Assembly: GCF_031143425.1 (NCBI RefSeq)
Contig: NC_090450.1
Coordinates: 223,707,442-223,771,441, forward strand
DNA length: 64,000 nt
DNA from: Pleurodeles waltl
Taxonomy: Eukaryota; Chordata; Amphibia; Caudata; Salamandridae
Direction: 5' to 3'
Of this stretch, positions 34,456-45,345 are shown piece by piece. Each line of letters begins with the position of its first letter. Position 1 is the stretch's first letter. The notes under the pieces are model-generated. The model saw only the letters and a program-made list of their open reading frames with translations, ran no database searches and was not told the origin of the DNA. The position numbers and the translations under genes were made by a program.

Positions 34456-35482
34456 TGTGATGCTATTAGTTGTGTTTGACCAACGACTTTGTGTTTCACC
34501 ACTGCGCATATTAGTTGCTCAATGTTCACCAGTAGCACATTACATGTTTTATTCAGTTTAGCTGCCTATTGGCTTGGCATGGCATTAGCCATTACATTCT
34601 GTATTCAGGTCAGCTGCCTATTGACTTTGACATGGCATTAGACATTACATTCTGTATTCAGTTTAGCTGCCTATTGGCTTTGACATGGCATTAGCCATTA
34701 CATTCTGTATTCAGTTCAGCAGCCTATTGGCTTTGACATGACATTACATTTGGTATTTAGGTTAGCTGCCTATTGGCTTTAACGTGGAGTTAGACCTTGT
34801 AGTTGAGACATTGCAGATGAGCTGTGTTTTTCCAAGTTGTGTTTTTCCACATGATAGACCAAGCTGTGTTTTTCATACCAGACTATAGGTGATAAGAGAG
34901 AGTACATTTGGTGTTTTCCTTTCTGCTCAGCCTTGGTAAGAGGAGCGTTTCAGGAGTTCTGGCCAGTCTCCAAAGGCTTGCTTAGTTTTCCCGAGTCTGA
35001 GAGGAGGGGGCACGTTTTTGGAATGATGGCTCTGGGCAACGGCAAATTTAGTTATATTGAATCTGCTTGACTTCAGACAAGAACGGAGACGTCAGTTGCC
35101 TTTCTCCCGTTTGGGTAGAAAATCTCTTTCTTGCAGTTGAACAGAGTCCTCAACTTGAAGCCCCAGAAAGATGAAGCTGAATATAGACCCTACAGCCTTG
35201 CCCTACGGTGATGAATTTTGACTTTTATGCTTTGCTTTGAAGTTATGCTATAATATAATCACATGTATTTGCTGTGTACATTGCAACTGAGAAGTACTTT
35301 GATATATTTTGCTTTCATTGCTGCAACTACTTTTGAACGTGTGCTTCCAGTCTACTAATTTCGTCTCTCAGGAACCTCGTGGTGAAGTAATAATAACAAT
35401 AAATGTCTTCTTTAAACTCAGAAGTGCATTCGAGAGAGGTTCTGTAAGCTTGGTTATGAGATAAGAGCAGGAAAGCAGAACA
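34456..35482 (+). repeat. 5' LTR of ERV-C
   Basis: It begins TGTGATG next to the ACCCC duplication and ends GCAGAACA. It contains five direct copies of a roughly 55-bp unit around TTAGCTGCCTATTGGC (about 34558, 34613, 34669, 34726 and 34765), and ACAATAAATGTC near 35397-35408 as a possible polyadenylation signal. From about 34745 on it matches the 3' LTR closely. Confidence 0.85.
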
Positions 35483-35485
35483 TTT

Positions 35486-35500
35486 TGGCGTAGTCGTCAG
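35486..35500 (+). promoter_or_regulatory. Primer binding site of ERV-C, tRNA-Ser type
   Basis: TGGCGTAGTCGTCAG starts three bases after the LTR end. It is complementary to the 3' end of vertebrate tRNA-Ser (AGA/UGA class), which ends CTGCCGACTACGCCA, with one mismatch. The match is from established tRNA sequence. Confidence 0.75.
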
Positions 35501-35592
35501 TTTTCAGAGTCGGAATTGGAGGTTTCGAAGTGCACGATTTAAAAGTGTAATTGTTTTTTGTTGTTTAGAGAATTAAAGAAGCACGGCAGACC

Positions 35593-36607
35593 ATGTTTGA
35601 AAATGCATGTGAAGTTAAACTGCCTTATGGTGCTGTGAGAAACATGTTTTCTTGTTTATCAGGACTGTGTGAGTCTTGGGATGAGTGCTGTGAAAAAGCA
35701 TATTTTGAAAATGTGCCTTTTGAAAGAAATGATGTTCCTTTTGCTCTTGACAGAAGGGTTTGGATACTTTTATCTGCTTTCAGAAAAATGCAGGAGAGAT
35801 GCAGGCAGGTAGAACATGAAAATAAGAATTTATGTGAGCAAATTAGCCAGAACACATTAATGCAAGATAATGCTGAAATCTATAAAACTGCTGTTTTAGA
35901 AGAATCTGGCTTTTCCCATTCCAGTAATGATGGGGTTAAAACAGCTGTGGGCCTGTCTGAGCATCAGTGTGAGCAAAACACCCCACAGTTTTTGGCAGTT
36001 GAAGAGCATTCCTTAACAGATAACACTGAGAACAGAGCTCAGAATGTTATTGACAGAATTTACTGTTATTTACAGTAAAATTAATTTGGAAAAGGCAGAA
36101 GTACCGTCGCAAAATGTGCAGTTACTGGCACAAGTAAAACAAAAGATTTTAGAGTTTCTTACTATTTGCACTAAGCAAGAGACACCGAGTTTCATGAGCT
36201 TGTTTGATTTTTGGAAACAGTATAGCCCTCATTTGAGTGAAATCCTAACACTTTGGTACAAAGTAATTAGGAAAAAACCTGAGCAGCTGCGCGCTTTTGA
36301 TTTGGCAAATGAAATAATTCAGACTTTAGGTTTCTGCGCAGTGCAAGAGGGAAACACTGATTTACATGTAAATCAGGAACAGGGGAGGACAAGAGTGCCC
36401 CTGGAACTTTGGAGTAAGCTTTTGACTTGTTATCAGTGGGTGATGAGTTCACCTAACTCTAACAGTATAGGCAGGCACAGGAGGCTAATATCATACACTG
36501 GATCTGGTACATGCAAGACAGGGCTAGAGTCACTGCAGCCCTACATGAACAGGTGTCACAAGCCCCTTTTCAGAATGAGGAGAGGGTGCAGGGAGTACCA
36601 CAGGTAA
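35593..36607 (+). pseudogene. gag: ERV-C gag-like ORF
   Basis: Two overlapping frames (35593-36078 and 36044-36607) follow the primer site in the position of gag. The first encodes a Cys-containing N-terminus and a helical polar stretch (LSAFRKMQERCRQVEHENKNL) that looks like a coiled coil. The second has a helical segment (MSLFDFWKQYSPHLSEILTLWYKVI) and QLRAFDLANEIIQ. No zinc knuckle or late-domain motif is visible. A frameshift lies in 36044-36078, and a further one before 36607. The assignment to gag rests on position and general character, not on a recognised domain. Confidence 0.5.
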
Positions 36608-37386
36608 AAGAGTCACCAGTGAAATTGAGTGCACCATTTGAATTTGTGTCCCCTGAGGATAAAAAGCATGTTTGTCTGACTATTGATTCAGATTTGTACA
36701 ATGTGTGTCAGACTTTAAAGCAAGAGCTGCTTGAGATGTGTAATTTTTACACTGATTCCTGGTTCACTGCCAATGGTTTAGCTGTTTGGTTTTCCACATG
36801 GCTTGTACATAACTGGTTCAATTCCGTTGCAGATGTTAAAGAGAAAAATTCAGAGTCTGAAGTGTCCACCCAGAATTCTGACTTAGTGGGGATGGCTAAG
36901 TGGGTGCACCAGAAATGTGGACATATGGGAGAAAAAGCCACTTACAGGTGGGCAGAGATGAGAGAGATGCACATTCCCCTAGATTTGATAAAAACTGTGC
37001 AGCACGGACAAGAGCTATCTGTCCCACAAACAGTCCCAGAGCAGTTGGGGAGAGGAGGGTCACCAGGACAGATATGGCAAATTGATCAGGTTTTAGGGGG
37101 AGTTATTGCTGCAGATTACCAAGGAGAAATCAAAATTATGCTGATAACTAGGAAAGCATCTGATTCCTTCAAACAAATTGGTGACAGAATGGCCCAACTT
37201 GTCAAAAGTGCAGAGAATGGAGGTTTGGTAAAGAAGGAGTCTGCCCCAGCCCTTCTGACAATGCAAGGAAAGGGAAGCTGTGGTGCAGCAGATAAAAACC
37301 CTACAGAAATCATAACAAAGGGCCCCAAAAACGTCCTGCTGATTATAAAACAGGGAAAGGAAGAGGAAGGGGCACATTTCAGATGA
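36511..37386 (+). pseudogene. pol: ERV-C pol remnant: RNase H end and integrase start
   Basis: The frame contains FYTDSWFTANGLAVWFSTW (about residues 82-100), matching the YTDSWAVANGLA-W motif of retroviral RNase H with its catalytic Asp. It is followed by AKWVHQKCGHMGEKATYRWAEM, the integrase N-terminal His pair (HX4H), and GQIWQIDQV with the first catalytic Asp of the integrase core. The CC half of the zinc site is not seen and the core ends within about 60 residues. RT, protease and the rest of integrase are absent. Upstream, PFEFVSPEDKKHVCLTIDSD joins non-pol text directly to RNase H, pointing to an internal deletion. Confidence 0.75.
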
Positions 37387-37646
37387 CAAATGTTATTTGC
37401 AAGAAAAGTCATACTTTTTTCTTTTGCAGATCCTACCACGTTTCGCCACTGACCATGAGTGTGCTGTGTGGTCTCCCTTCGGGTGTGTGCGTGTGGGGTC
37501 GGGGGAGGGACCGAACCCCCAACCTGAACCTGATTGATTAAAGTACAGACCCCATAGATCCATTTTGCGCAACTGGCGCCTTCAGTTCTAGATCAACTTG
37601 TTTGATTACATTCTTCCACTGGAACTAAGCAACCTTACCAGTTAAC

Positions 37647-38517
37647 TGTCTGTGTTTTTTCATATGAAACAACATTCGACATTACATTCTGTATTCAGTT
37701 TAGCTGCCTATTGGCTTTGACATGGCATTAGCCATTACATTCTGTATTCAGTTTAGCTGCCTATTGGCTTTGACATGACATTAGACATTACATTTGGTAT
37801 TTAGGTTAGCTGCCTATTGGCTGTAACGTGGAGTTAGAGCTTGCAGTTGAGACATTGCAGATGAGCTGTGTTTTTCCAAGCTGTGTTTTCCCACACGATA
37901 GACCAAGCTGTGTTTTTCACACCAGACTATAGCTGATAAGAGAGAGTACATTTGGTGTTTTACTTTCTGCTCAGCCTTGGGAAGAGGAGTGGTCTAGGAG
38001 ATCTGGCCAGTCTCCAAAGGCTTGCTTAGTTTTCCCGAGTCTGAGAGGAGGGGGCACATTTTTGGAATGATGGCTCTGGGCAATGGCAGAGTTAGATTGA
38101 ATCTGCTTGACTTCAGACAGGAGACGTCAGTTGCTTGTCTCCCGTTTGGGTAGAAAATCTCTTTCTTGCAGTTGAACGGAGTCATCAACTTGAAGCCCCA
38201 GAAAGATGAAGCTGAATATAGGCCCTACAGCCTTGCTCTACAGTGATGAATTTTGACTTTTAAGTTTTGCTTTGAAGTTATGCTATAATATAATCACATG
38301 TATTTGCTGTGTACATTGCAACTGAGAAGTACTTTGATATATTTTGCTTTCATTGCTGCAACTACTTTTGAACGTGTGCTTCCAGTCTACTAATTTCATC
38401 TCTCAGGAACCTTGTGGTGAAATAATAATAACAATAAATGTCTTCTTTAAACTCAGAAGTGCATTCCAGAGAGGTTCTGTAAGCTCAGTTATGAGATAAG
38501 AGCAGGAAAGCAGAACA
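37647..38517 (+). repeat. 3' LTR of ERV-C
   Basis: It matches the 5' LTR up to GCAGAACA and is followed by the ACCCC duplication. It carries three copies of the 55-bp TTAGCTGCCTATTGGC unit where the 5' LTR has five. The left border is uncertain because the first 100 bases do not align well with the 5' LTR start; 37647 (TGTCTGTG) or 37651 are candidates. Confidence 0.8.
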
Positions 38518-38522
38518 ACCCC

Positions 38523-39042
38523 TTGCTGAATTCAGAATTCTGTCTACTTTTCAGAAATGTTTAGCTTTCTGGGATCCAGCGTTGGTTTCTCACCCATCTT
38601 GGTCACTAACTGGAAGGAAAAAATAGTAAAAATGGGTTCTGTCCCAGTAAAATGTCAAAGTTATATTGAAAAATTGGGTTTTCCAATTCAAGTCTGCCTG
38701 TTCCTGAAAGCTGGGAAGATGGTGATCTTGCCACCACAAACCCTTTGTTTATGCCATTTTCAGGGGAAAAAACCACAAGCTGCCTTCTGCAGCCTTTTTT
38801 CCCCATGTTTTTTAAAAAAATAAAAATTTTCACTGTAGTATGGCTACGTTCTTGGTCTCCTTCAGGGGTACCCACAAAGTCTGGGTACCTCTAGAATCCC
38901 TAGGATGTTGGAAAAAAAGGACGAAAATTTGGCGTGGGTAGCTTATGTGAACAAAAAGTTATGAGTGCCTAAGCACGAACTGCCCCAAATAGCCAAAAAA
39001 AGGCTCGGCACAGGAGGGGGAAAAGGTCTGGCAGTGAAGGGG
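38523..39042. other. Right segment of the large transposon
   Basis: The sequence resumes the transposon interrupted by ERV-C and ends at GGCAGTGAAGGGG, the partner of the left terminal repeat. It has no coding content. Confidence 0.6.
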
Positions 39043-39046
39043 TTAT

Positions 39047-41866
39047 GTATAGCCAAAATAGTTGTGCATAGCCATTTATTCTGGTTTTCCAGTGATTAAT
39101 TTAGGTTTCACTGCAATACAATTCCATTTATAGATTAGTCCCTGGCACATCCCACTTTATATTTTTTTATTTATCTCTCGACCGAGATGTGCGTAGGGTG
39201 ACTTGGGAATACACCTATTTTTTCAGATAGGAATCAACTGTAGCCTTGGCTTGAAGCGGCAGCCCAGTACAAATTGATAACCATTGTCCACTGTGGTGGT
39301 GGCAACAAGCAACCTCATATACAAATCAGTCTTGCCTGTGCCCCCTCCAGTGCACTCATCGAACCAATCAAAAAATGATGCAAATGTGGTGCTAAAAAAT
39401 ATAAATAAGGGCCTTATTGTCTCAGGCTAACATAAATAGAATATGGGTTATACATCACCGTTTAGGAAAACGAGATATTCATAAATCAGTTCTCGGATAT
39501 GAACCTCCACATATTTACCATATTATTTGATACCCTGAATGCCCTAAAACCTTTGACCATAGCTAGGGATATTAACCCTGTTACAATGCTTTACATCTTC
39601 ACATCCTTCAACACCACTAGCTCACCATTATCACCCAAATGCTCCTCATGGAAAAAACTAGATAGCTTCATGCCAACATAAATTAAGGTAGTTTGGACCA
39701 TAACCCGGATCTAAGGTACTCCATACTGATACAGATCAAAACACCCCTAAGGACCAAACCCACACCCATCCTGGTAGTCACCAATGCCCCTAGACACAAC
39801 ATTCTTCCACTACTCAGAATACTGCTTTAGTCCAGTCACACCAAAAACAGAACACAAACTGATTACCCAGAGAAGGACCCCACCACAAGGCATACTTTAC
39901 CAGAGAAGCATGATTATGCACCTCATACTTCATTGTAGCCACTTACATGTCAGAGCACCCAATTATTATCTGCTCCTAAGAGTGAACAGCTTGACATGAA
40001 ACTGATTACCTACATGAGATGATACAAAATCTACAAGCCACACTTTCCATCTCCCTCCCATATGCTCTCTACTCCTAAGAACTGCTTTTCTAATCGCACA
40101 ATGCCATCTTGACACACCTACTCCTAAAGAGCCCTATCATGCTTCATAGCATTCCTTCCTACACATTACCTTTAAAGCATCACATACACCTGTTTACTCT
40201 GTGATCAGAGATCCAACAATACACCCTTTTACCAGATATTCTCAACAGTCAATCTGCCAAAGAAATCTCAGAAGAATCACTTCCTATCGCTACTCTGATC
40301 CGTCTTCTAAGCACCACATTAAATATGCCCACAGAAACTGTATGGGTGTGGTCTGTAATGCAACTCCCATTTCTGCCCTAATCCACATGCAAAATACGTC
40401 TGCACGTACTTAAACTATCGTAGTGCTTATCATACATATCACTATCAACACCACTAAGACATACCATCCTCTACAATAATACAATAATAAATCCATGTGA
40501 GGAATGCGATTTATGCACACAGCATCCCCTAAATACAAACTGATTAACACATTCAACTCCTACTAGTTACACTACATCACTCTGGAAAATTACACAAATG
40601 ACATGTAAACCACTGAGGCTGACTATCCTGTACCACTCCTCTGATTGCAAAAATATCTCAATGGAAAATACTATAAAAATGGCCTAGGCAAGACAATAAC
40701 TGAAATAAGTGCAACATAATACTGATCAACTCACCTCCCCTTGTGATCTGGTTTCCATTAGACATTTCAGTCATTACTGGCAAATAAGCATTTGTAATGC
40801 GGTGGGTCTCGCATGTGCTCGACCTAGAGCTATTATCGTTGTAAAGTCCTAACCAGACATTTATTGACAAAGAATGAACAAATGATAGAAAATTAGATAA
40901 ATGAAAAAAACGAGAAATTAAAAGTTTAAAATTATGAGAGAAATAAATTGAACCAGTGAGAAGTTAATACAAATACAAGGAGAATACAACTCACAAGGAG
41001 GAAAATAATTAAGAGTTAGATATGTGGATTCACAAAGACAATGCGATGGAGGAAAAACTATAAAAGCGTGGAAACGAGGGGGGAAGACGAGGCTAGTCCA
41101 CCTAAATAGCTCAATGTGTTGAGCGCCTGTTGCAGAGATGGAAGTAAAATTTGCAAAAGAGAAGGGTGAACCCTCTTTTCAATCTTTGATTGCCAATAAA
41201 AGTACTTCTAATCAAACTGCGAGGAAACATTTTAAAAGAATGTGTGAAAAGGACAACATTGATATTGCTTCAACGTTGTAAAGCGTTGGAGCTCGGCTAG
41301 ACCATGGGAATCTGCACATTCTTGGAATCCTGTAGTCAGGTTCAGTGGTTGAAGGGCAGATGGTGACCCGACCAGGGCTGCTTTAGTGGCGCCCTGGGCG
41401 ACAATCATTTTTGCACCCCCATGACATTCTCCTTGGTTTCCCTCACTACCAACTGGCATAAGTGCCCCTCATCTCTTCATAGCCCCTCTCTCAGAAACAT
41501 TTCATTTGTTTTAAAGCGCTGGTAAAGGCTGGCTTTACCACCAAGAATTTATAGCCGTCCAAACGAACTCTTTTAGCAATATTGGGAATGGAGTATTTAA
41601 GACTGGGAGAAACACACAACATCCTAACCTATGTAACTCAGCCTGCATCCAGCGCTTTGGTAACAGTTCATAACAGTCAATGCTCTATATTGTGAGTTGT
41701 ATCTTGTGATCTGTGGCAACAAAAACAGCTGTGACAACAGCAGTGATCCACTAAGTTGTCCACATAAGATATAGGTCTGTGGTCTACAGTAGTACGGGTT
41801 CTTTGCAGCCAGCACGATAACCCTCTGCGCTACAATGTGAAATCCGTGCTTGCCGCAGGGAATGTA
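39047..41866. other. Non-coding interval with a possible tRNA-derived SINE
   Basis: No gene is supported. Short ORFs at 39499-40413 have no domain features. At about 41098-41200, AATAGCTCAATGTGTTGAGCGCC resembles a tRNA A-box region; a clear B box was not found, so a SINE is only possible. Confidence 0.4.
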
Positions 41867-41871
41867 AAATG

Positions 41872-42061
41872 TGTAGAGGTGTGGCGCAGCGCGACTTTCA
41901 AGAACCACGCGTAGACCCTTTTGCGTTACTGCCACACTCGGAACTGCGTCACCGCAGTTCCTTCTTTATTTATAGGCTCGTACTGCGTGCCCCTCCCGGA
42001 CACGCCGAGCACATTAGTTTAGGTACGGAGAGCCCGCATGGCTCTCCGCTCAATCTTTACT
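41872..42061 (-). repeat. 3' LTR of the gypsy element
   Basis: It is nearly identical to 47900-48089; differences are CA/TG in GAGC(AC/TG)-type context near 42011 and the last base. It contains TTTATTTATA (41965-41974), which on the minus strand reads TATAAATAAA and could serve as TATA box and/or polyadenylation signal, and a GAACTGCG/CGCAGTTC hairpin. A polypurine tract (GGGGGGAA on the minus strand, 42062-42069) borders it. Confidence 0.93.
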
Positions 42062-42351
42062 TCCCCCCCATGTTTTACTCCACATGGACAGGGGTTAACA
42101 AAATAAGCTTAAGCAATCAATGAAAACATTATCACACGAACAGTTTCAAGAATGAAATTGAAAGAAATATCCCAAATAACAAATAACTGAAGGAAACACT
42201 CCAAACTTGTTTCTTGACCCCCTGAATCCTCGTGTCGCTCCCAGAGTCCGCTTTAGACGGATAGAAGTCGTTTCACACTGTCCACATCGTTCTTCCCACA
42301 GTGTGCTTGCACTCGCAGACGACACCAACACTTATTTTCCAAGGAATCAAT

Positions 42352-44714
42352 TCAACAAACAAAGTCTTTCAGCTGACTACTCGGCACAGGATTCGGGCGT
42401 AGGTCATATCTCGCACTTCTAGTTCTACCACTTCCATGTTCAAGAACACAACTAGGCCGGGTTTGCTCGATCATTGTTGGCTCAGCAACACCCTTCCTTT
42501 CCTCAGCTAATAGTGGTGAACCACAGGTGATGTCTTCTATTTCTCCTTCTTCACTGGTCGACTCTCTTAGACCAGCCCTTCTAAAATGTGATACATTCTG
42601 TGTCACTCTTTGTCTCCCTTTGGCAGCAGTTATCATGGATCCCTTAATGCCAATTATTTCCCACACATCGGGCTCAAACGGCGTTCTAAACTTTCCTCCT
42701 CCTCGCCGACATCTCACTACCACTCGATCTCCTTCTTGAAACCCTCGATACTTAGCTCGCCGTTGGACACTCGCCCGCTGATTAGTAGCTTCTCGCCAGT
42801 TTTGAGTGACTTTTACATCTAATACAGGAGGTTTCCATTTGGGACCTGAGGGAATACAGTCACGTGGAGATACTTTAAACATCAAAGAGGAGGGAGCACA
42901 ACCAGTGGTGCTGTGAGGTGTTTGACGGTAAGCACTCAAAAATTGATATAGACATTGTTCACTGTTTTCTTTTTGTTCCACTCCAATCCTTAGAGCCCTG
43001 TTCAGAGTTCGCATGAACCTTTCCACGTCCCCATTTGCCTGAGGCCAGTAAGGCATTATCTTACGATGACGAATGGCTAGACCATCAAGGTATGACCTAA
43101 ACTCTTGCCCTTGGAAAGGAGGACCATTATCAGTTCGAATTTCGTCAGGTAAACCGAACAAGGCAAACGTCTTTTGTAGAACTGGCCGTACATTTTCAAA
43201 CGCCGTTGACGCTACCACCTCCACTACTGGGAATTTGGTATATGAATCAATAAAAACGGCAGTCAATCTCCCATCTGGGAAACTCCCAAAGTCCATGCTC
43301 ACTTTAGCCAAGGGTTTCAGAGTGGCTGGTTCAGTTACCACTGGGCAACTCGGAGGTTCTATGGACGTAATGATACAGGAATGACATCTCCCCACCATTT
43401 CATCAACCTGAGTATCCATACCCGGGAACCAGACTTTGGCACGTAATCTCGCTTTGGTTTTAGCAGCCCCTTGGTGCCCTTGATGAGCCAACTCGATCAC
43501 TCTCGACCAGAGACATTGTGGAATCACGATTCGCCTTCCCCTCAGAACCAACCCATCATTATCGGTAGACAGCTCATCACGCACCTTCCAGAGACTCTGC
43601 ATAGCCATTTTTTGATCCGGACAGGACATGTGGGTCTTCTCTAGAAAATATTTCCACTTTTTGTGACTTAACGCTTCTTTGACACAAATCAACATCGCAT
43701 CTTCCTGGGTAGCGTTCATAATGTCAGCTACGAGAAGAGCATTAGGGCATGCCGACTGCACAACCATGCTGACAAAAACTTCAGTATTTTCTTCATCTTG
43801 TTCTTGATGAGCATCAAACACCTTCGGAGACGGGTGTCGAGACAGATAATCGGCAGGATTATTTGCGCCAGGCCGATATACCACTGTGAACCTATAAGTT
43901 TGAAGTAGAACAGTCCATCGTTCAATTCTCGGAGGTGCAAGACGTGGGCTACCCGCAAACAAAGGGACCAGAGGCTTGTGGTCAGTCACTACTTGAAACT
44001 CGTGCCCATACAAATACAGGTGGAAATGACGGCACGCCCATCGGATAGCTAAAGCTTCACGCTCGATCTGCGCATACCGGGTTTCAACCGCCGACAATGC
44101 CCGACTGGCGTATGCAACAGGGATCCACTCTTGATGCCTCTGTTCTTGTAAGAGGATGGCTCCCAGCCCGACGGGGCTCGCATCCACCACCACTTCAGTT
44201 TTCCTACCAGGGTTGAAATAGGCCATAGTCGCTTTATCGAGCAACGCATTTTTAATATCCATAAACGCCTGTTGTGCGTCCGGAGTCCAGTCCCAACGGT
44301 GTTGCCCTTTGGTGAGTCTTCGAAGAGGTTCAGACATGGTGGTAAGCTGTGGTATAAACCTTCCACAATATGTGGCCATCCCTAGAAAACTACGAACTTC
44401 CATTGGATTTTGCGGAACCGGGGCTTGACGGATTGCTTCAGCCTTCCGTGGGTCCACTTGCAGACCATCTTTTGAAAACACATATATGAAAAACTCTACC
44501 GAGTTCTGATAGAAGGCACACTTTTTCTTGTGAAGTGTTAGCCCTGCTTCAGTCAACCTTTTCAGCGTTGCCCTTAGATGACGATGATGCTCTTCTCTGG
44601 TCTTAGAGAATATCAAGATATCATCACTCAAGTTGATTACACCCGGTAACCCGGACAACGTTTCTCGGATCGCATTCTGAAATACTTCGGCAGCTGACGA
44701 CACTCCAAAACTTA
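42352..44714 (-). pseudogene. pol: Gypsy pol: RT end, RNase H, integrase
   Basis: A long open frame of about 785 residues outside the MITE. It starts within the RT palm: LSFGVSSAAEVFQNAI, then the active-site box NLSDDILIF (LSDD codons 44620-44631), then FLGMATYCGRFIP (thumb). RNase H follows (VVVDASPVGLGAIL; EREALAI; VTDHKPL; GANNPADYLSR), then integrase with the HHCC zinc site (HQGHQGAAKTKAR...CHSCI), the core acids in VSMDFGSF, IRTDNGPPF and ANGDVERFMR, and a basic C-terminal region with YRGFQEGDRVVVR. It has no stop or frameshift from 44714 to 42352. Any ATG for this frame now lies in MITE sequence at 44772; the original gene continues at 45346. Confidence 0.93.
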
Positions 44715-45343
44715 GGGCCTCATTATGACCCTGGCGGTAGAGACCCGCCAGGGCCAACGGGGGCGGGAGCACCGCCGACAGGCCGGCGGTGCTCCCTTAG
44801 TCATTCTGACCGCGGCGCTTTGGCTGCGGTCAGAACGGGAAAACCGGCAGTCTCCCGCCGGTTTTCCACTGCCCCTAAGAATCCTCCAAGGCGGCGCAGC
44901 TCGCTGCGCCGCCGAGGGGATTCTGACAATCCTTACCGCCATCCTGTTCCTGGCGGCTCGCCCGCCAGGAACAGGATGGCGGTAAGGATTGTCATGGGGC
45001 CCCTGGGGGCCCCTGCAGTGCCCATGCCAATGGCATGGGCACTGCAGGGGCCCCCGTAAGAGGGCCCGCTAGTATTTCACTGTCTGCATAGCAGACAGTG
45101 AAATACGCGACGGGTGCAGTAGCACCCGTCGCACCTTCCCACTCCGCCGGCTCGATTACGAGCCGGCATCCTCGTGGGAAGGGAGTTTTTCCCTGGGCTG
45201 GCGGGCGGTCTTTTGGAGACCGCCCGCCAGCCCAGGGAAAAACTCATAATACCCTCCGCGGTCTTCTGACCGCGGAGCGGTATTATGGAGGGCGGCATCC
45301 TGGCGGGCGGCCTCCGCCGCCCGCCAGGGTCATAATGAGGCCC
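44715..45343. mobile_element. 629-bp GC-rich foldback MITE inside the gypsy RT
   Basis: The ends are GGGCCTCATTATGACCCTGG and CCAGGGTCATAATGAGGCCC, a perfect 20-bp inverted repeat, with TTA on both sides (44712-44714, 45344-45346). The interior is a chain of hairpins in the same order as in 24064-24662, including the GGGGCCCCTGCAGTGCCC palindrome (about 45010-45055), CACTGTCTGC/GCAGACAGTG (45078-45100), GCCGGCTCG/CGAGCCGGC (45146-45167) and GGGCTGGCGGGCGGTCT with its complement (about 45196-45235). It inserted after the gypsy element and inactivated its RT. Confidence 0.92.
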
Positions 45344-45345
45344 TT

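Larger units (their letters stand above)
34456..38517 (+). mobile_element. ERV-C: internally deleted provirus with tRNA-Ser primer site
   Basis: Two LTRs in direct orientation enclose about 2.2 kb. The target duplication ACCCC is at 34451-34455 and 38518-38522. A primer binding site matching tRNA-Ser follows the 5' LTR. The internal part retains a gag-like N-terminus, then sequence of RNase H and integrase type, while most of pol is missing and no env is visible. The layout is that of a deleted, non-autonomous or dead provirus. tRNA-Ser priming is known for HERV-S; the group assignment here remains open. Confidence 0.82.
29616..39042. mobile_element. Large non-autonomous DNA transposon containing two tandem arrays and an inserted provirus
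   Basis: The left end CCCCTTCTGTGCCC and the right end GGCAGTGAAGGGG are inverted repeats. They are flanked by GTAA (29612-29615) and TTAT (39043-39046), each one base from TTAA, the target of piggyBac and Kolobok transposons. From left to right it has a palindrome-rich end (29616-29990), an array of about 180-bp units (29998-31760), an array of about 380-bp units (about 32300-33925), a unique stretch (33926-34455), ERV-C, and a right segment (38523-39042). Without ERV-C it is about 5.4 kb. No transposase is encoded. Superfamily is inference from the ends. Confidence 0.65.

Noticed and set aside
34015..34479. Open frame of 154 codons left of ERV-C
   Set aside because: It crosses from transposon sequence into the LTR past the target duplication, so it cannot be an old gene, and no domain is visible.
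41098..41200. tRNA gene or SINE head
   Set aside because: Only an A-box-like string is present; there is no convincing B box or cloverleaf. Kept only as a remark in the interval entry.
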